Shown here: positions 1 through 10,387 of the stretch, in pieces
Layout: every line of letters starts with the position of its first letter
Position numbering within the stretch: the first letter of the stretch is position 1
Assembly (NCBI GenBank): GCA_027422505.1
Contig: JAPQWV010000663.1
Coordinates: forward strand, 1 to 64,000
DNA length: 64,000 nt
From: Craterostigma plantagineum
Lineage: Eukaryota > Streptophyta > Magnoliopsida > Lamiales > Linderniaceae
Direction: 5' to 3'
Program-made: the position numbers and the translations under genes
Notes under the pieces: model-generated
What the model was told of the DNA's origin: nothing
Seen by the model: the letters and a program-made list of their open reading frames with translations, nothing else
Databases searched by the model: none

Positions 1-441
1 GGCAATTTCTTAGACATCCCATAGAAGGGTTCCATAAATAGATACCAACTCCGCTAACACTAAACACGCAAACGCATAACAATCCATTGCAAGAACCAAC
101 TATATGAGGACATCGTCATGTTGAGAAATGGGAAACTTGGCTTCGACTACATCAGTAGTCAGGTGACCGCAGAAGGCTGAATTAACTGAGCAATGATTCC
201 ATCTACTCAAATCGCAGAACACGATTCTGTAGCCTGCGGAACTTGGATCGAGTGTGGAATTCGTGATGTGGGCTTTGATGAATCTTTGAGAGGAAATCAG
301 GGAAAGCAAAGACTTTGAAACGCACCTGAATTTCAAGAGGGATTTCACGGACAATCTTAGAAGGATTTCCTCAAATGGAGGGGAATAGTGGGGATTTCTC
401 CGATTAGGGCTTCAATTGGGTCGTCGTCGATGGTTTTGATC
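1..441 (-). pseudogene. F-box gene, decayed, incomplete at window edge
   Basis: F-box proteins are substrate adaptors of SCF ubiquitin ligases. Reading leftward, the sequence gives the second half of an F-box ([20 protein letters not shown]), then SQRFIKAHI, a tract typical of the plant F-box/F-box-associated family. That frame stops at 100-102. A different frame continues below it with GSCNGLLCV and IYLWNPS, the conserved start of the F-box-associated domain, so a frameshift separates the two. Upstream of the F-box another frame shift leads into an [20 protein letters not shown] tract and no good ATG is seen. The rest lies beyond the left edge. The gene resembles the F-box gene at 60369-61488. 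Family call is firm; the reading as a pseudogene rests on two frame breaks. Confidence 0.75.
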
Positions 442-521
442 TTCTTCAATCGAGCGCACTACTCGTCTGATGAATCACTGTTGCCTTCCACTCGCCAAAC
501 CTAAATACGAAAAGACTCTTC

Positions 522-1029
522 GGGGAGTTTGTTTCAGGTGATCCAACATTACGGTGATACGCACATCATGGTGATGTGGGTATCACCGGAATGCGGATCA
601 AGGTGATATGTCATCGTGTGTTTGTTTTAAGGTGATATTTTATTTTGCAGATCAACGTGATATTGAAGTATTCTGTTTGTTTAATCACTCTGATGTGTAG
701 GGTGACGTTATATAAATGTCATATTTGACCCTATACATATGATTTAAATAATGTGTTAAATTTTTTTAAGGTGATATTTTATGTGATAATCATTAATATA
801 TTATAAGCATTATTTGTATTTATACTTTTTTTTAAATATAAATTTTTTAATATTTCTAAATAACTGGAATATTTTTAAGATTTAATTATGGTAATCATGT
901 AGTTATATTGATAATGGCATATAAAGTAATAATGTTAAAATATCAAGGGTATTTTCGTCCATTAAAAAGTTAGATAGATCACCTCATCACGGTGATGTTT
1001 TGGAAGATCACCCCAAAACAAACACCCCC
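522..1029. mobile_element. PIF/Harbinger-type MITE
   Basis: A 508-bp AT-rich non-coding element. The left end starts GGGGAGTTTGTTTCAGGTGA and the reverse complement of the right end starts GGGGGTGTTTGTTTTGGGGT; both continue with related GTGATC/ACGGTGAT words, giving an imperfect terminal inverted repeat of about 25 bp. A TTC trinucleotide flanks both ends (519-521 and 1030-1032), matching the 3-bp target duplication of PIF/Harbinger elements. It probably moves with transposase supplied in trans. The window holds a Harbinger transposase fragment (34385-35190), but no shared ends show that it is the partner. Confidence 0.75.
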
Positions 1030-1354
1030 TTCGTCTTCAGTAGCAATTAGAAATAAGGAGATCGATGGCCTTTTATATTTTGAGAAACTTAATTTCTGTC
1101 AACCTCCTCTTTTTTGTTTTTGTTTATAAAGTCAACCTCCTCTTAAATCAGAAACTTTAACGAAATTACTATTCACCGCCCTTTTTTACTTGTTACCGCC
1201 CTCTAAAGGACTGTAAAAAGACGATTTTTGGCCTTATGATATCTAAATTAGTTTTAAAAGAACTAATATATAATTCCGGTACGAAATACGGAAAACTACA
1301 AATAAATTCGAAATGATCAATCGATACGGGGAAAAAAATTCGATTTAACATTTT

Positions 1355-1615
1355 AGGACCGATCGATCGATATTTTCGGCTCTCCAGTGCACGGGCCTAA
1401 CGAAATTTTCGGCCGAGCTGTGTGCGGGACGATCGATATTTTCGGCCTGGACACCGCCTGGCCGAAAATTTCGTTCGGCCATGAAGTGTACTGGCCGATC
1501 GAAATTTTCGGCTTTGACAGGTCTGGCCGAAAAAACCGATCGGCCTTTATACTGCCCGGCCGAAAATTTCGATCGGCCGCTGCACTGCCTGGCCGAAAAT
1601 CTCGATCGACCGTAT
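1355..1615. repeat. Palindromic GGCCGAAAATTTCG word field (left)
   Basis: The interval is built from degenerate, irregularly spaced copies of a word around GGCCGATCGAAATTTTCGGC, for example at 1497-1512, 1550-1580 and 1590-1610. The word is close to self-complementary. Spacing is uneven (about 30-45 bp), so this is not a simple tandem array. Open reading frames across it are by-products of the repeat. Confidence 0.8.
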
Positions 1616-1985
1616 ATATTTTTTCTAAGGTTTTTGGGAATAATTATTTGTATTAGTAATTTTTTTGTGTTACAATTTGTGACTATCTATTGTATATGCG
1701 GAACGGAATAAAGTTGCAAAAACATATTCCAAACATAAACAGTACGCGTCCGATACATAAACGAAACATTAACAAAATAATAACACATCACGGGGCGTGG
1801 CGCCACCGGTCGTTGAGCTCATCGAGCCTCTCTCTGAACTCGTTCGTGTGCGGATAACCGTCCAGATGCATCCTAGCTAGCATATCGCTAGTCAAGGTGT
1901 ACATCGAGCTGTACCACTGTACATAGAAATAATACATATAAAAAGTGATTAAACAATAAATATAAAAAATCGACATAAGATTAAA

Positions 1986-3144
1986 TTACATACGTAGTCT
2001 CCGTGCCGCCCGATGAGGATCCCGACTCCGACGAAAGCAGGCGAGGATGAGAATGTCGCTGATACCAGTCCATGTACCCTTGAACGGTTTCACCAAGGTA
2101 CTCCGCGGCGGCCCGATTGATGTACGAAAGGTTGAGGATGTAGGCGTAGGGCAACTGACGCCAAGCATGTTCGCCTGGACCGGCAGAATAGTCCACCTTA
2201 TACCTCGTCGGGTCTGCTGGCATGACCGCTTTCTGTGGCGGACTCATCGGTGGCGGGATGACCTGCACGTACCCCAGCTGGCGCAACACTCTCGAGGGTG
2301 CGTAGGGCTCAACGATATCGCGATATCTAACCCAACCCACGAAAAGCGTCCTCGCGTGCTGCGACGCTGGATCGTCGTACGGTAGCCAAGCAACCTGATA
2401 ACAGTTCACAATTTTTAAATAATTGTCATAAATATAGAATATAAATTGTTAAGATACATGACGGCGTATCTCAACCAAACGGTGGATCGTCTTCTCGTGC
2501 TGAGATACAGACCACATGCGTGATCGTGTCTGGCCAGCTCCACATGGTGGGGCAGACGGTGTTGGCGGAAGCATGGAAAGTACTCGTAGATCCACGCCTG
2601 TAGTAACGAGAGGCACCCAGCTGCACCCCTCGCATTCGCCCTGCTTGCGAGGCCAAGCTGGCGATAAAGGTACGCAAGTGCGGCCGATCCCCACGAGTAC
2701 TGACTGACAGAGGCCAACGAGCTGTAGAACTCGTGCATGATGTCGGGCTTCACACGGGTCCTGCTCTTGTCGACGAACAGTGTCGACCCCAAGAGAATCC
2801 ACAACCAGGCGTGGCCTGGAACCCCGCTGGCCGACGATGCCCCCCCGCATCACGTCTTTCGTCGCAACCCCCCCGCTTCTCAAGCACAGTAGAGGCTGGT
2901 CCAAGTGACCCACCATGGCATCTGTGAGGTGCCCAAGCCTCGTGCCATCGATCTGGCGTTGCGTCTCCGGCGGGAATTGGGAGTACCAATTCTTAAGCTT
3001 ACCAAGCACTAACGCCCGCTTCTCGCACTTCAGCAGGGGCCTCTCCTGCTCACCCATCCATATGTGGGGCGCGATGTGCCCCAGATAACTAGGTATCACC
3101 TCGTCATCATCTGCACCACCGGGCTGTGGCCCCTGCACCCTCAA
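1986..3144 (-). pseudogene. Plant mobile domain (MAIN-like) gene, broken
   Basis: Plant mobile domain (PMD) proteins include the host genes MAIN and MAIL1 and many transposon-borne copies; their biochemical activity is poorly defined. Three blocks match the family in order. The N-terminal block (3144-2880) has EVIPSYLGHIAPHIW, then GHLTDAMVGHLDQPLL. A middle block (2804-2450) has LGSTLFVDKS, YSWGSAALAYLYRQL and AAGCLSLLQAW. A C-terminal block (2409-1986) has VAWLPYDDP, VGWVRYRDIVEPYAPSRVLRQLGYVQVIPPP. The blocks lie in different frames, and much of the usual central domain between the first two is missing, so the copy looks internally deleted. An upstream reading frame beginning at 3496 (MDRRQGQGKGKGLFARL, followed by a GTAAGC donor-like site) may be a 5' exon; its phase does not join cleanly. 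Confidence 0.75.
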
Positions 3145-3237
3145 GGAATCGTCATCTACTGCTACTTCCGGGTAAGGACTTCCCTCCCCTAGTCTGTAAA
3201 TAATTATTTATTAAAAAGAAAGAAAAAAATAACGCGG

Positions 3238-3400
3238 TCGAACAATATTTTCGGCCGCCCCCCGTACTGAAACGACCGAAAAATTTTTTCACAAGGCATG
3301 GCCTTCGGCCCTGCCCTGTGGCGGCCGAAAATTTGTTTTTCAGCCATCCATGCACTGGCGTTCGATCGGGCCTTTTTTCAAACAATTTCGACCCGTGTTC
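3238..3400. repeat. Palindromic GGCCGAAAATTTCG word field (right)
   Basis: Several degenerate copies of the same word found at 1355-1615: TTTTCGGCCGCC near 3250, CGACCGAAAAATTTTTTC near 3273, GGCGGCCGAAAATTTG near 3320 and TTCGATCGGGCC near 3362. If the upstream reading frame at 3496 is a first exon, this field lies in its intron. Confidence 0.6.
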
Positions 3401-3730
3401 GATAATCCATCTACGTACGAACGATTTGTACGAGAATTTGCTTACCAGTCGTGCGAATAGTCCCTTTCCTTTCCCCTGTCCCTGTCGTCGATCCATTGCG
3501 ATTTGGGTTTTTTTTTTTTTTTGTCTGGTTTGAGTCTGATTTGGATGTGTGATTTCGATATGAAAAGTGTTGTCTGGATAAGGGCTTTAAATAATAATTT
3601 TTATTTGAAAGGGCAAAATCGTCTTTTTATCGTTTAGGGGGCGGTGACTAGGAAAAAGGGGGTGGTGAATAGTAATCCAGAACTTTAATTGCGACCCAAA
3701 CGCCCCTGCCTTCCTTTTTTCTCCTCTTCT

Positions 3731-4535
3731 ACGGTTTAAAAAAAAATAGAACGTAATGGAACCATAACCGAATTGGCGGTCAACAGTTCAGCTAACCATA
3801 ACCGAACCATCAGGTTACGATTTGTTATTTTTCTAACATAAACCAGTCACAAGAATAAAACCTTGGGTTTCGGATTTATATTTTAATTTTATTGTTTATT
3901 AAATTAAAAAGGTTGGAATTCCACTTACAAAATTAGCTAATGATTAATATGAATAAAAGAAGCATTATGTTCCCTTTTTAGTATGTTTCTCTAGCATAAT
4001 ATTACTTTACTTCCGACTTCATGTTATTGATGTTACTATTTGTTACAAATTTTGAGTACTTTAAAGAAACTATCTAATAATTATGCAGCGTTCATAATCC
4101 TACACCGGTTTTGGTCTTATCTCGTTGTATCAAAATTCTTATTTTAAAAAATATTCCTCATGGTTTGACGAATATTATATTAAATAGATGAAAAGAAGTG
4201 GTTGAAATATTTTATAGCATTTCGATAGGTTCTAAACTATTTGAGCGATTTTTTCCTTTTATAGTATTCAAATTGTAATTGTTTTTAATGTTTAAGGTGT
4301 ATTCATTTAACGAATTTCTAAGTTGGAATGAAATTTTTTAACATTAGCAAAAATGAATTTTATTATAAAAACTTAAGAAAAAATTGAAACTGTAAACTAA
4401 CAGTTCAAACCGTAACCGTAACCGGCTCCTCCTTACAAACCGTAACTGAAACCATAGTTACCACGGTTCGGTTACAGTTAGATATTTTTACAATCGGGTT
4501 CATAACCGTGAACCGTAATCGTATGAACATGTCTA
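3731..4535. mobile_element. hAT-type MITE relative, left end lost
   Basis: An AT-rich core is flanked by inverted runs of an AACCGTAACCG/CGGTTATGGTTCGG word. The right end reads GTATGAACATGTCTA; its reverse complement, TAGACATGTTCATACG, matches the start of the intact element at 59513 (TAGACGTGTTCATACG). The left end begins abruptly at an ACGGTTTAAAA run with no TAGA terminus, so it appears truncated. No target duplication can be paired. The same family word recurs at 4560-4765. Confidence 0.6.
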
Positions 4536-4559
4536 CCTCAATTCCATTTACTGTTGATC

Positions 4560-4765
4560 ACGTGGTTTTGGAACCTCAAACGACGGTTCAAAGCGTCGGT
4601 AACTGATACACAATAGGCGGTTCAAATCGCATGACAAGCCGACAGTTTATGACCTATTGATTCGCGAGTTTATAAAAAAAATTAAAAAGAAAATTAAAAA
4701 GTTTCAGACGTGAACCACTGGTTTGAACCGTAATCGTATCGCTATCCGTAACCGTCTGAAGAAAG
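4560..4765. repeat. Fragment of the same AACCGT-word element family
   Basis: It contains ACGACGGTTCAAAG, GGCGGTTCAAATCG, GGTTTGAACCGTAATCG and CCGTAACCGTCTG in the arrangement seen at 3731-4535 and 59513-60174. The ends are not defined, so it is called a fragment. From 4766 to 4939 I see only AT-rich sequence. Confidence 0.45.
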
Positions 4766-4939
4766 ATTAGTTAAGGTTTGCCTGATTTCAAAACCACATA
4801 TAATGGTCGGAGTTTGTTAGTGCAGAGATTTTGGAAATTAGGCACAGGAAAAGGAAAAAAAAAAGAGAAAAGATTTAATGTGTTTGTAGGTGGATGTGAA
4901 GTGATGTTTAATTTTCTTTCTTGCCAAAGTTATCATGCA

Positions 4940-5144
4940 CAGTGGCGGAGCCACATGAGGACCAGTGGGCTCATTGGACCCCACTGAAAAAAATTAGTAT
5001 TAATATTAAGGTAAACTTTTGTGAGAAGATTAAAATTGAAAATATTAACACAAGATGGACCCCGGTGAAAATAGTTAAAAATATAGGGGTATGGGGTCCA
5101 ATTAGACTGGACCCCACTAGGTAATATTTCTGCCTCTGCCACTG
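4940..5144. mobile_element. Short hAT MITE with CAGTGGCGGAGCCA ends
   Basis: A 205-bp element. The left end is CAGTGGCGGAGCCACATG; the reverse complement of the right end is CAGTGGCAGAGGCAG. CATGCA flanks it on both sides (within 4932-4939 and 5145-5152), an imperfect remnant of an 8-bp duplication. The ends closely match those of the hAT transposon at 44807-47909, so that family is a likely source of its transposase. 5145-5389 shows nothing recognisable. Confidence 0.7.
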
Positions 5145-6299
5145 ACATGCATCAAAGATTTTGACCATTATTACCTAGGGTTATGCGTAGTACGGTTTTG
5201 AATGATTTTCGACCAATGTCATACCAAATTGTCCTGTGCAATGGTTTTAGGAAAAAAAATCATATGATAGAAATATAATTGCAATTTTAAAATTAGAATG
5301 TAGTTTGAGCGGTTATGGCGCAGTGTTGGTTTTAATTGACATTGATAAAATGCTGAAGTTCAAATAAGAAGATAAAACAAAGTACCCCGTGAACCAATTC
5401 AGTCTCTGATGTTTCGCATGGACTAATATAGTCTCGGTATTGTTAATTTTGATCAATATAGTCCATCCGTTAGCTTGACTGTTAATTTTGATGAAAAATG
5501 CCACGTGTCAGCATGTGATTGGCCAGACTTAAAAAAAGTCATAAACTACAATATAAAATTGGAAAAAAGTCAAAAAGAAAAGAGAAAATACTTATAAATT
5601 AAAATTATATAAAAATAAAAAGAGAGTAAAAAATAAATCTAAAAATTATAATTAAAATAAAGAAAGAAAGGGAATGCATTTTTAATAATATTAGGTTAAA
5701 CTAAAAATAAAGGAAATAAAAATACTTTGAAATAAAATAAAATAAATAACAAGCATACAAAAGATAAAAGGTGTTAAAAATAAAGATAAAAAGTGCCACT
5801 GAAAGTTTATGAGAATTTCTGTCCCCGTCCCTTAAAGTTAAAGGGAATGCAATCCTCCCAATGAAATCGTCCCTTTCCGCGTCCCCGTCCCCGTTGGATA
5901 ACCGTCCCCGCATGGATCCCACCATGCAACTTTTTCTAAAAAAGATTATATTCATATATAATAAATTGGATATATTCTTTAAATTATATTTTAAATATTA
6001 GTCATATTATAATACCGGAAGTTTATACTTAATTACCTAGCAATATAAAAAAATCAAATCGGTTCCCTTCAGTATTTTATGTGTAGGTAACTAATAGAAT
6101 AAAAGTTATACATATATGTACCCGTATGACTGAAGCAACATCATATTAGAGCTTTAGGTACCATAGAGAAACATATTTTGGTGTATGATACATTGAAAAA
6201 AAGTACGACAGGCTTACGGATCAATCACACAACATAATTGTGAATTAAGTTCCACATAAACATGTGATATGATACGTAATATCTATATACAATGGTAAA

Positions 6300-7235
6300 C
6301 TGGTATGTACTTACAGCCAAACGGATAGCTATGTGTAAAAACTTTATTCTACTAGGTGCATATGTCGCAAATCCGAGACGTAGATAATTTGTTTTCGAAT
6401 TAACAAGCGCACCGTTCTCGCCTTAGCCGCAATAAACCTCCGAGTAACGTCGTCCTGCTTTCTAAAGCGGAAGCGTAAAACAAGACACCGGTGAAAAAAA
6501 GGGGACTCGCCGGAATTTACTTCTTGACTTAGCCCTACATTATTCCCAATTAACAAGTATACAGAAAAGGAAAACTCAAACTTGTGTGACGCCGAACAAC
6601 CCTCGGCCTCACTTCGCTACCTCGAAGCTACCAAGCCAAAAATCTACACACGGTTATCCATAATTGTTCCTTCTGGGATCTTAATCACTCGCCTAACTCG
6701 CTTGTGAAAACCTCAGCGCGATCCCTCGAATTCATCATCCAGAATTGATGTGTTTGTGTCGCCTGTGAGTTCTCGAAAGTCGCTCAAATTTGGCTCTTCA
6801 AGACACCTCAAAATTGGTCTTATTTGTAGGGCTTTAATGGTAAGGAAATCCCTATAATATCTCAACAACATTACTTGAATATCTCCTTGAAGAACTCCAC
6901 CAAACTTGGCCGAATTTGAGTTGAATCTTCCCCGAAATATGTCAACCAACTTGACCCATTCAAACCTTCCTTTTGAGCCTTCTCTCAGCCCACGAGCCTT
7001 GACGCTCGCAGCCCATAGCTCACCATCTTCACAGCCCGCGCACGCGCATGCATTTCACGGTTGTGCGCTCGGCCTGATCCTTGACGGACCACCGCCCGTG
7101 GTCGACGAAAACCTCTGCTCCGATCGCCCCAACTCTTCAACTTGTGTACCTTTGGATCGTACATCATTGCGTTCCGCTTGACAATGATCAAGTTCGACTT
7201 ACGTGGCACCTCAAAGGTGTGACACACATACATAA
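6300..7235. other. GC-richer patch, possibly LTR-derived
   Basis: This stretch is less AT-rich than its surroundings. Read on the minus strand it begins TGTCACACCTTTGAGGTG (from 7222), which looks like the start of a plant LTR, and it contains a GAGGCCGAGGGTTGTTCGG tract near 6600. I could not find a matching second end or a target duplication, and the short open frames across it match nothing I recognise. It may be a solo LTR inserted in the surrounding inverted-repeat element. Confidence 0.25.
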
Positions 7236-7620
7236 CTTTTTTTGACTGGGAACTGCACTGATTATATTTTTATTTTTTTGGGTAATCTAGTGTAGATACA
7301 CCTTATAATAATATTTCTGGGTAATAATTACTAAAATATATTTTATATTATAATTATATAAACTTTGTACCAGAAATGTTATATAAATATTCTTTTTAGG
7401 TAAACAAAGTTTATTGAAATATAATTAAATCCCGGCCCCATTGACAAGCCTGTGGAGTGGGTGATTTTCGTTCAATTTAATTTTATGGTCTAATAATTTA
7501 CAGATCAAACTTGACGGTTTATATCAGGCTCTGAGGCTTAATAAAAGACTATATTATAAAAAAATAAATTATATAAAAGTGAAATAAAAAGACATTAAAA
7601 AATAAAGTGAAAAATATTTA

Positions 7621-7640
7621 GAGAGAGAGAGAGAGAGAGA
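7621..7640. repeat. (GA)10 microsatellite
   Basis: Ten perfect GA dinucleotides inside AT-rich sequence. Confidence 0.9.
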
Positions 7641-8332
7641 TTAACAAAATTAAAGAACAAAAATAAGAGCAAAGTACAAAATATATCTATTTATCAAAAA
7701 CTAAGAGAAGGTAAAAATGAAATTAAGTATAAAAAATGCCAGTGAAAGTTTACGAGAATCCCCGAAATCCTCTCTGCCAAATTAACGATCGAGTCCCTGT
7801 TAACTTGGCAGGGATAGGGACAGAAACTCTCGTAACTTTTAGTGGTTTATTTTGTATTTTTATTTTCATTTTAACATTTTTTAGTTATTAAAAGATAAGT
7901 ATCTCTTTTTTTTTTTTACTTTTTAATAAAATTTTATATATATATTTTTTTATTTTTAACCTCTCCTCTCTTTTATTTACATTTCTATGTGTTTTTATTT
8001 TCTCTTTTACTTTTTTCTTAATTTAATTTCTTATTTTTTAAAATATTATTTATTCTTTATTTATTTTTAATTTGATTTCAAATTAGTATTTTTTTAGATT
8101 TTACACTTTTCAATGTTAATTTATGATTTTTTAAGTCTGGTCAATCACACGTCGACACTTTTCATTTTCGTCCAAATTAACGGTCATAATAAAGGAGAGA
8201 CTAAATTGTTTCAGAAACAACATCGGGGACTAAATTGGTTCATACGGCAAGCATTTGCTATAATTTTCGATTTACTCGCTTTATTTGGCTATAAAGAATC
8301 GAATTATCGTTCAAAAAGGAAACATTTCTTAT

Positions 8333-8797
8333 TGTTGACAAGTGACCTTTTGTGGGTAGACTAAATGGAAAGCTTGGACTTTGTTTATTAAAGTTGACAG
8401 CTTGACATATTAAAGTAGGAACCGTCCAACACCAAGCCGAATTCAATAGTCCAAGGTGTGCTACTTTAATTTCCTTCTGTTTACATTGACGAGGGAGCAA
8501 GGAAGACTGCCTATAAATAGGCGTTATTCAGTCGAAGGCAAAGGACACCACAACACAGGTCTTCGTCATCTCCGATTATTTCTTTGTAGCTTACTCCTAG
8601 TTGTGTAGCTGCTTTTGTATCACGTCAGTGTACGTGTCTGTAATCACTCCACGTAATAAAGAAGTTTTACCCTCCGACCCCTGGACGTAGGTCATTCTGA
8701 CCGCACCTCGTAAATCTCGTGTCCATTGTCCAAATTTATTTTCGTCTCTTCAATTTTTTATCGTCATTTCTTGGGCAAATAATTATCGGGGATTTCA
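8333..8797 (+). repeat. 5' LTR of Copia element 1
   Basis: It starts TGTTGACAAG, ends GATTTCA, and is followed 11 bp later by a primer-binding-like site. It contains a promoter-like TATA box (CTATAAATAG, 8511-8520) followed by a plausible R/U5 region with AATAAAG at 8656. Gag coding follows downstream. There is no second copy of this LTR in the window, so the boundaries rest on TG...CA ends and position only. Confidence 0.65.
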
Positions 8798-8808
8798 TAT
8801 GCTAAAAA

Positions 8809-8822
8809 TTGGTCTCAGAGCC
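8809..8822 (+). other. Primer binding site, Copia element 1
   Basis: TTGGTCTCAGAGCC differs at one position from TGGTATCAGAGC, the usual plant retrotransposon site complementary to the 3' end of initiator tRNA-Met. It sits just after the inferred LTR end. Confidence 0.65.
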
Positions 8823-8826
8823 AACC

Positions 8827-9017
8827 CTAATTTATTTTTAGCCACCATGACGATAACAAAAATGTCAATTGAAAAGTTTGACAGAAATGTCAACCTTGCT
8901 ATGTTGAGTCTCAAGATTGAGGCCATACTTATTCAAGACAGTTGTGAGGTGGCGCTTGAAGGCGTAAAGAAGAAACCAAACGAAATGAAGGACAATCAAT
9001 CTACCGAATTGGACAAG
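8827..9017 (+). pseudogene. Copia element 1 gag, N-terminal fragment
   Basis: The frame reads MTITKMSIEKFDRNVN followed by a LKIEAILIQDSCEVALEG tract, the usual N-terminus of a plant Copia Gag (capsid-like protein that packages the element RNA). It is cut at 9017 by the solo LTR 9018-10382. The coding resumes on the far side at about 10388 with KKARSTIILNLSYEVLQEV. Confidence 0.7.
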
Positions 9018-10382
9018 TGACACGCTCAAATACTAGCAAGTGTACTAGGTCGTGCAAGTAGTATAAAACGGACGAAGTCCGAGTATCGATCCACGAAGAT
9101 AGCTTGATTAATTCTAAGATATCAAACCTAATTCTAATTTAGACTAAGAGAATTTTTATAATTTTGGTGATTTAATTAAATAAGATAAAATCGCAAATAA
9201 AATAGACGCAAATAAAATAGATGAGATAAAAATCAATTGACGACGAACCTGATCAAGGCACATACTCGGCACGGATTAATCCTACGTATTCATGCAATCA
9301 ATATTTATTTAATCAATATAAACTAGTCAAGGTAGAAATTCCTAATATACGCGCTACCCGTTATTCACGTAACTAGCGACCCTATGCGATAATGACCAAT
9401 CTCTATATTTCTATAAGATTGCAATCACTTCACACGCCTTCCGCGTTATGAATTTCCCCGAGTTTAGACGCTTTCGGCGCCTAAGGTCTCGAAAACCACA
9501 CGTACGAAACCGAATTCCATCTCTGGTCGGTTTTACGTCGTGGTGTCCTATATTTATTGTTCTAACCGGTCTAATCACTTTTTCAGTCTCATAAACCAAT
9601 CAAAAATCATGCACATGGTGATCAAGCATACGCAAGCATTAAACTCAAATATAGAACACGTAACTAAATTCATGCGATTAAATAAAATACGAATAGCATT
9701 ACTACGAATTCATAATCCGGCCTAATACGGCCTCAATCACAAGAAAACTTAAGCTAACATATTAATAAAATAGAAATATAAAATATTCAAAGGCATAATA
9801 GAGAAAATAATGTAAAAACTTCGCTTTGTTGGTCGGAAATAATCTCGCGTCGTCGTAGCTCGTCTTCTTTTCAGCCGTGGGTTTTCTTTATTCTCTGCCT
9901 CAAAGCTTGTCTATGATTCGCTGCCCATTCGCTGATGTCGATCGCCCCTTTAAATAGAATCGAAAAGCGCCGACTTATGCGATATTTGAACGATTCTTCC
10001 CCCAATATGTATATGCGATCTTGTAGATATGAAAATGATCTTTTTCTTTGTCTTGAAGTGCACGCATGACAACTTAGCACATATAAGGACTTGTCTCACT
10101 TCTAATTAAGTCTTCATCACGCCTCTTATAGGTTTAGTAACCTTGATGGGCCTAAATTAAATCAACGAGCCCCTTAATCACTCTCAAGAAAATAATAATC
10201 CAGTCAATCTCCTATAATTGTACTTAGCGCACAAAAGAGCTCGGTTTTTGTAACTTTTTTCTCCGTTACCTGTCAAACAAGAAATATATATGTAAACGTA
10301 AAATATTCAAGATATTTCGATGAATGACGGTCGAAAATATGCTTTTACGGGGAATAAAATAATGTAAAATCCTAACTTATCA
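9018..10382. mobile_element. Solo LTR inserted in Copia element 1 gag
   Basis: A 1365-bp unit begins TGACACGCTC and ends ACTTATCA (TG...CA). A perfect 5-bp target duplication, ACAAG, flanks it at 9013-9017 and 10383-10387. The gag frame is interrupted exactly here. No internal domain, primer site or second LTR is present, so it is a solo LTR left by LTR-LTR recombination. I cannot assign the family from sequence alone and see no coding region in it. Confidence 0.85.
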
Positions 10383-10387
10383 ACAAG

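Larger units (their letters stand above)
1161..3680 (-). mobile_element. Non-autonomous MULE carrying a plant mobile domain gene
   Basis: The left end (1161-1235) and the reverse complement of the right end (3600-3680) match over about 80 bp: both hold ATTACTATTCACC, then CACCGCCC-type runs, then AAAAAGACGATTTT. Long inverted repeats like these are typical of Mutator-like elements. The flanks carry AACTTTAA at 1153-1160 and 3681-3688, extended to 9 bp with one mismatch, which fits the 9-bp MULE target duplication. No MURA transposase is seen. The cargo is a plant mobile domain reading frame on the minus strand. Two fields of a GGCCGAAAATTTCG word lie on either side of the cargo. GC content jumps inside the element relative to its flanks. 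Confidence 0.8.
5390..8265. mobile_element. Large AT-rich inverted-repeat element, class uncertain
   Basis: The segment 5394-5540 recurs in reverse complement at 8113-8262: both hold AACCAATT(C/T)AGTC, then GTTAATTTTGA or a close variant, CACGTG/GACGTG, GTGATTGGCCAGACTTAAAAA. The similarity continues inward through a very AT-rich tract and a second shared patch (AGTGCCACTGAAAGTTTATG at 5792 against its inverse near 7850). That makes inverted arms of about 450-500 bp around a core of about 1.9 kb. No transposase is seen and the outer ends and target duplication were not resolved, so the superfamily is not assigned. The right arm lacks one module of the left. Confidence 0.5.

Noticed and set aside
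1387..1711. Two open frames of 76-89 codons on the plus strand
   Set aside because: They read through the GGCCGAAAATTTCG word field; composition follows the repeat and no family pattern is seen.
2047..2385. 112-codon plus-strand frame
   Set aside because: It lies opposite the plant mobile domain coding strand, which has clear family motifs.
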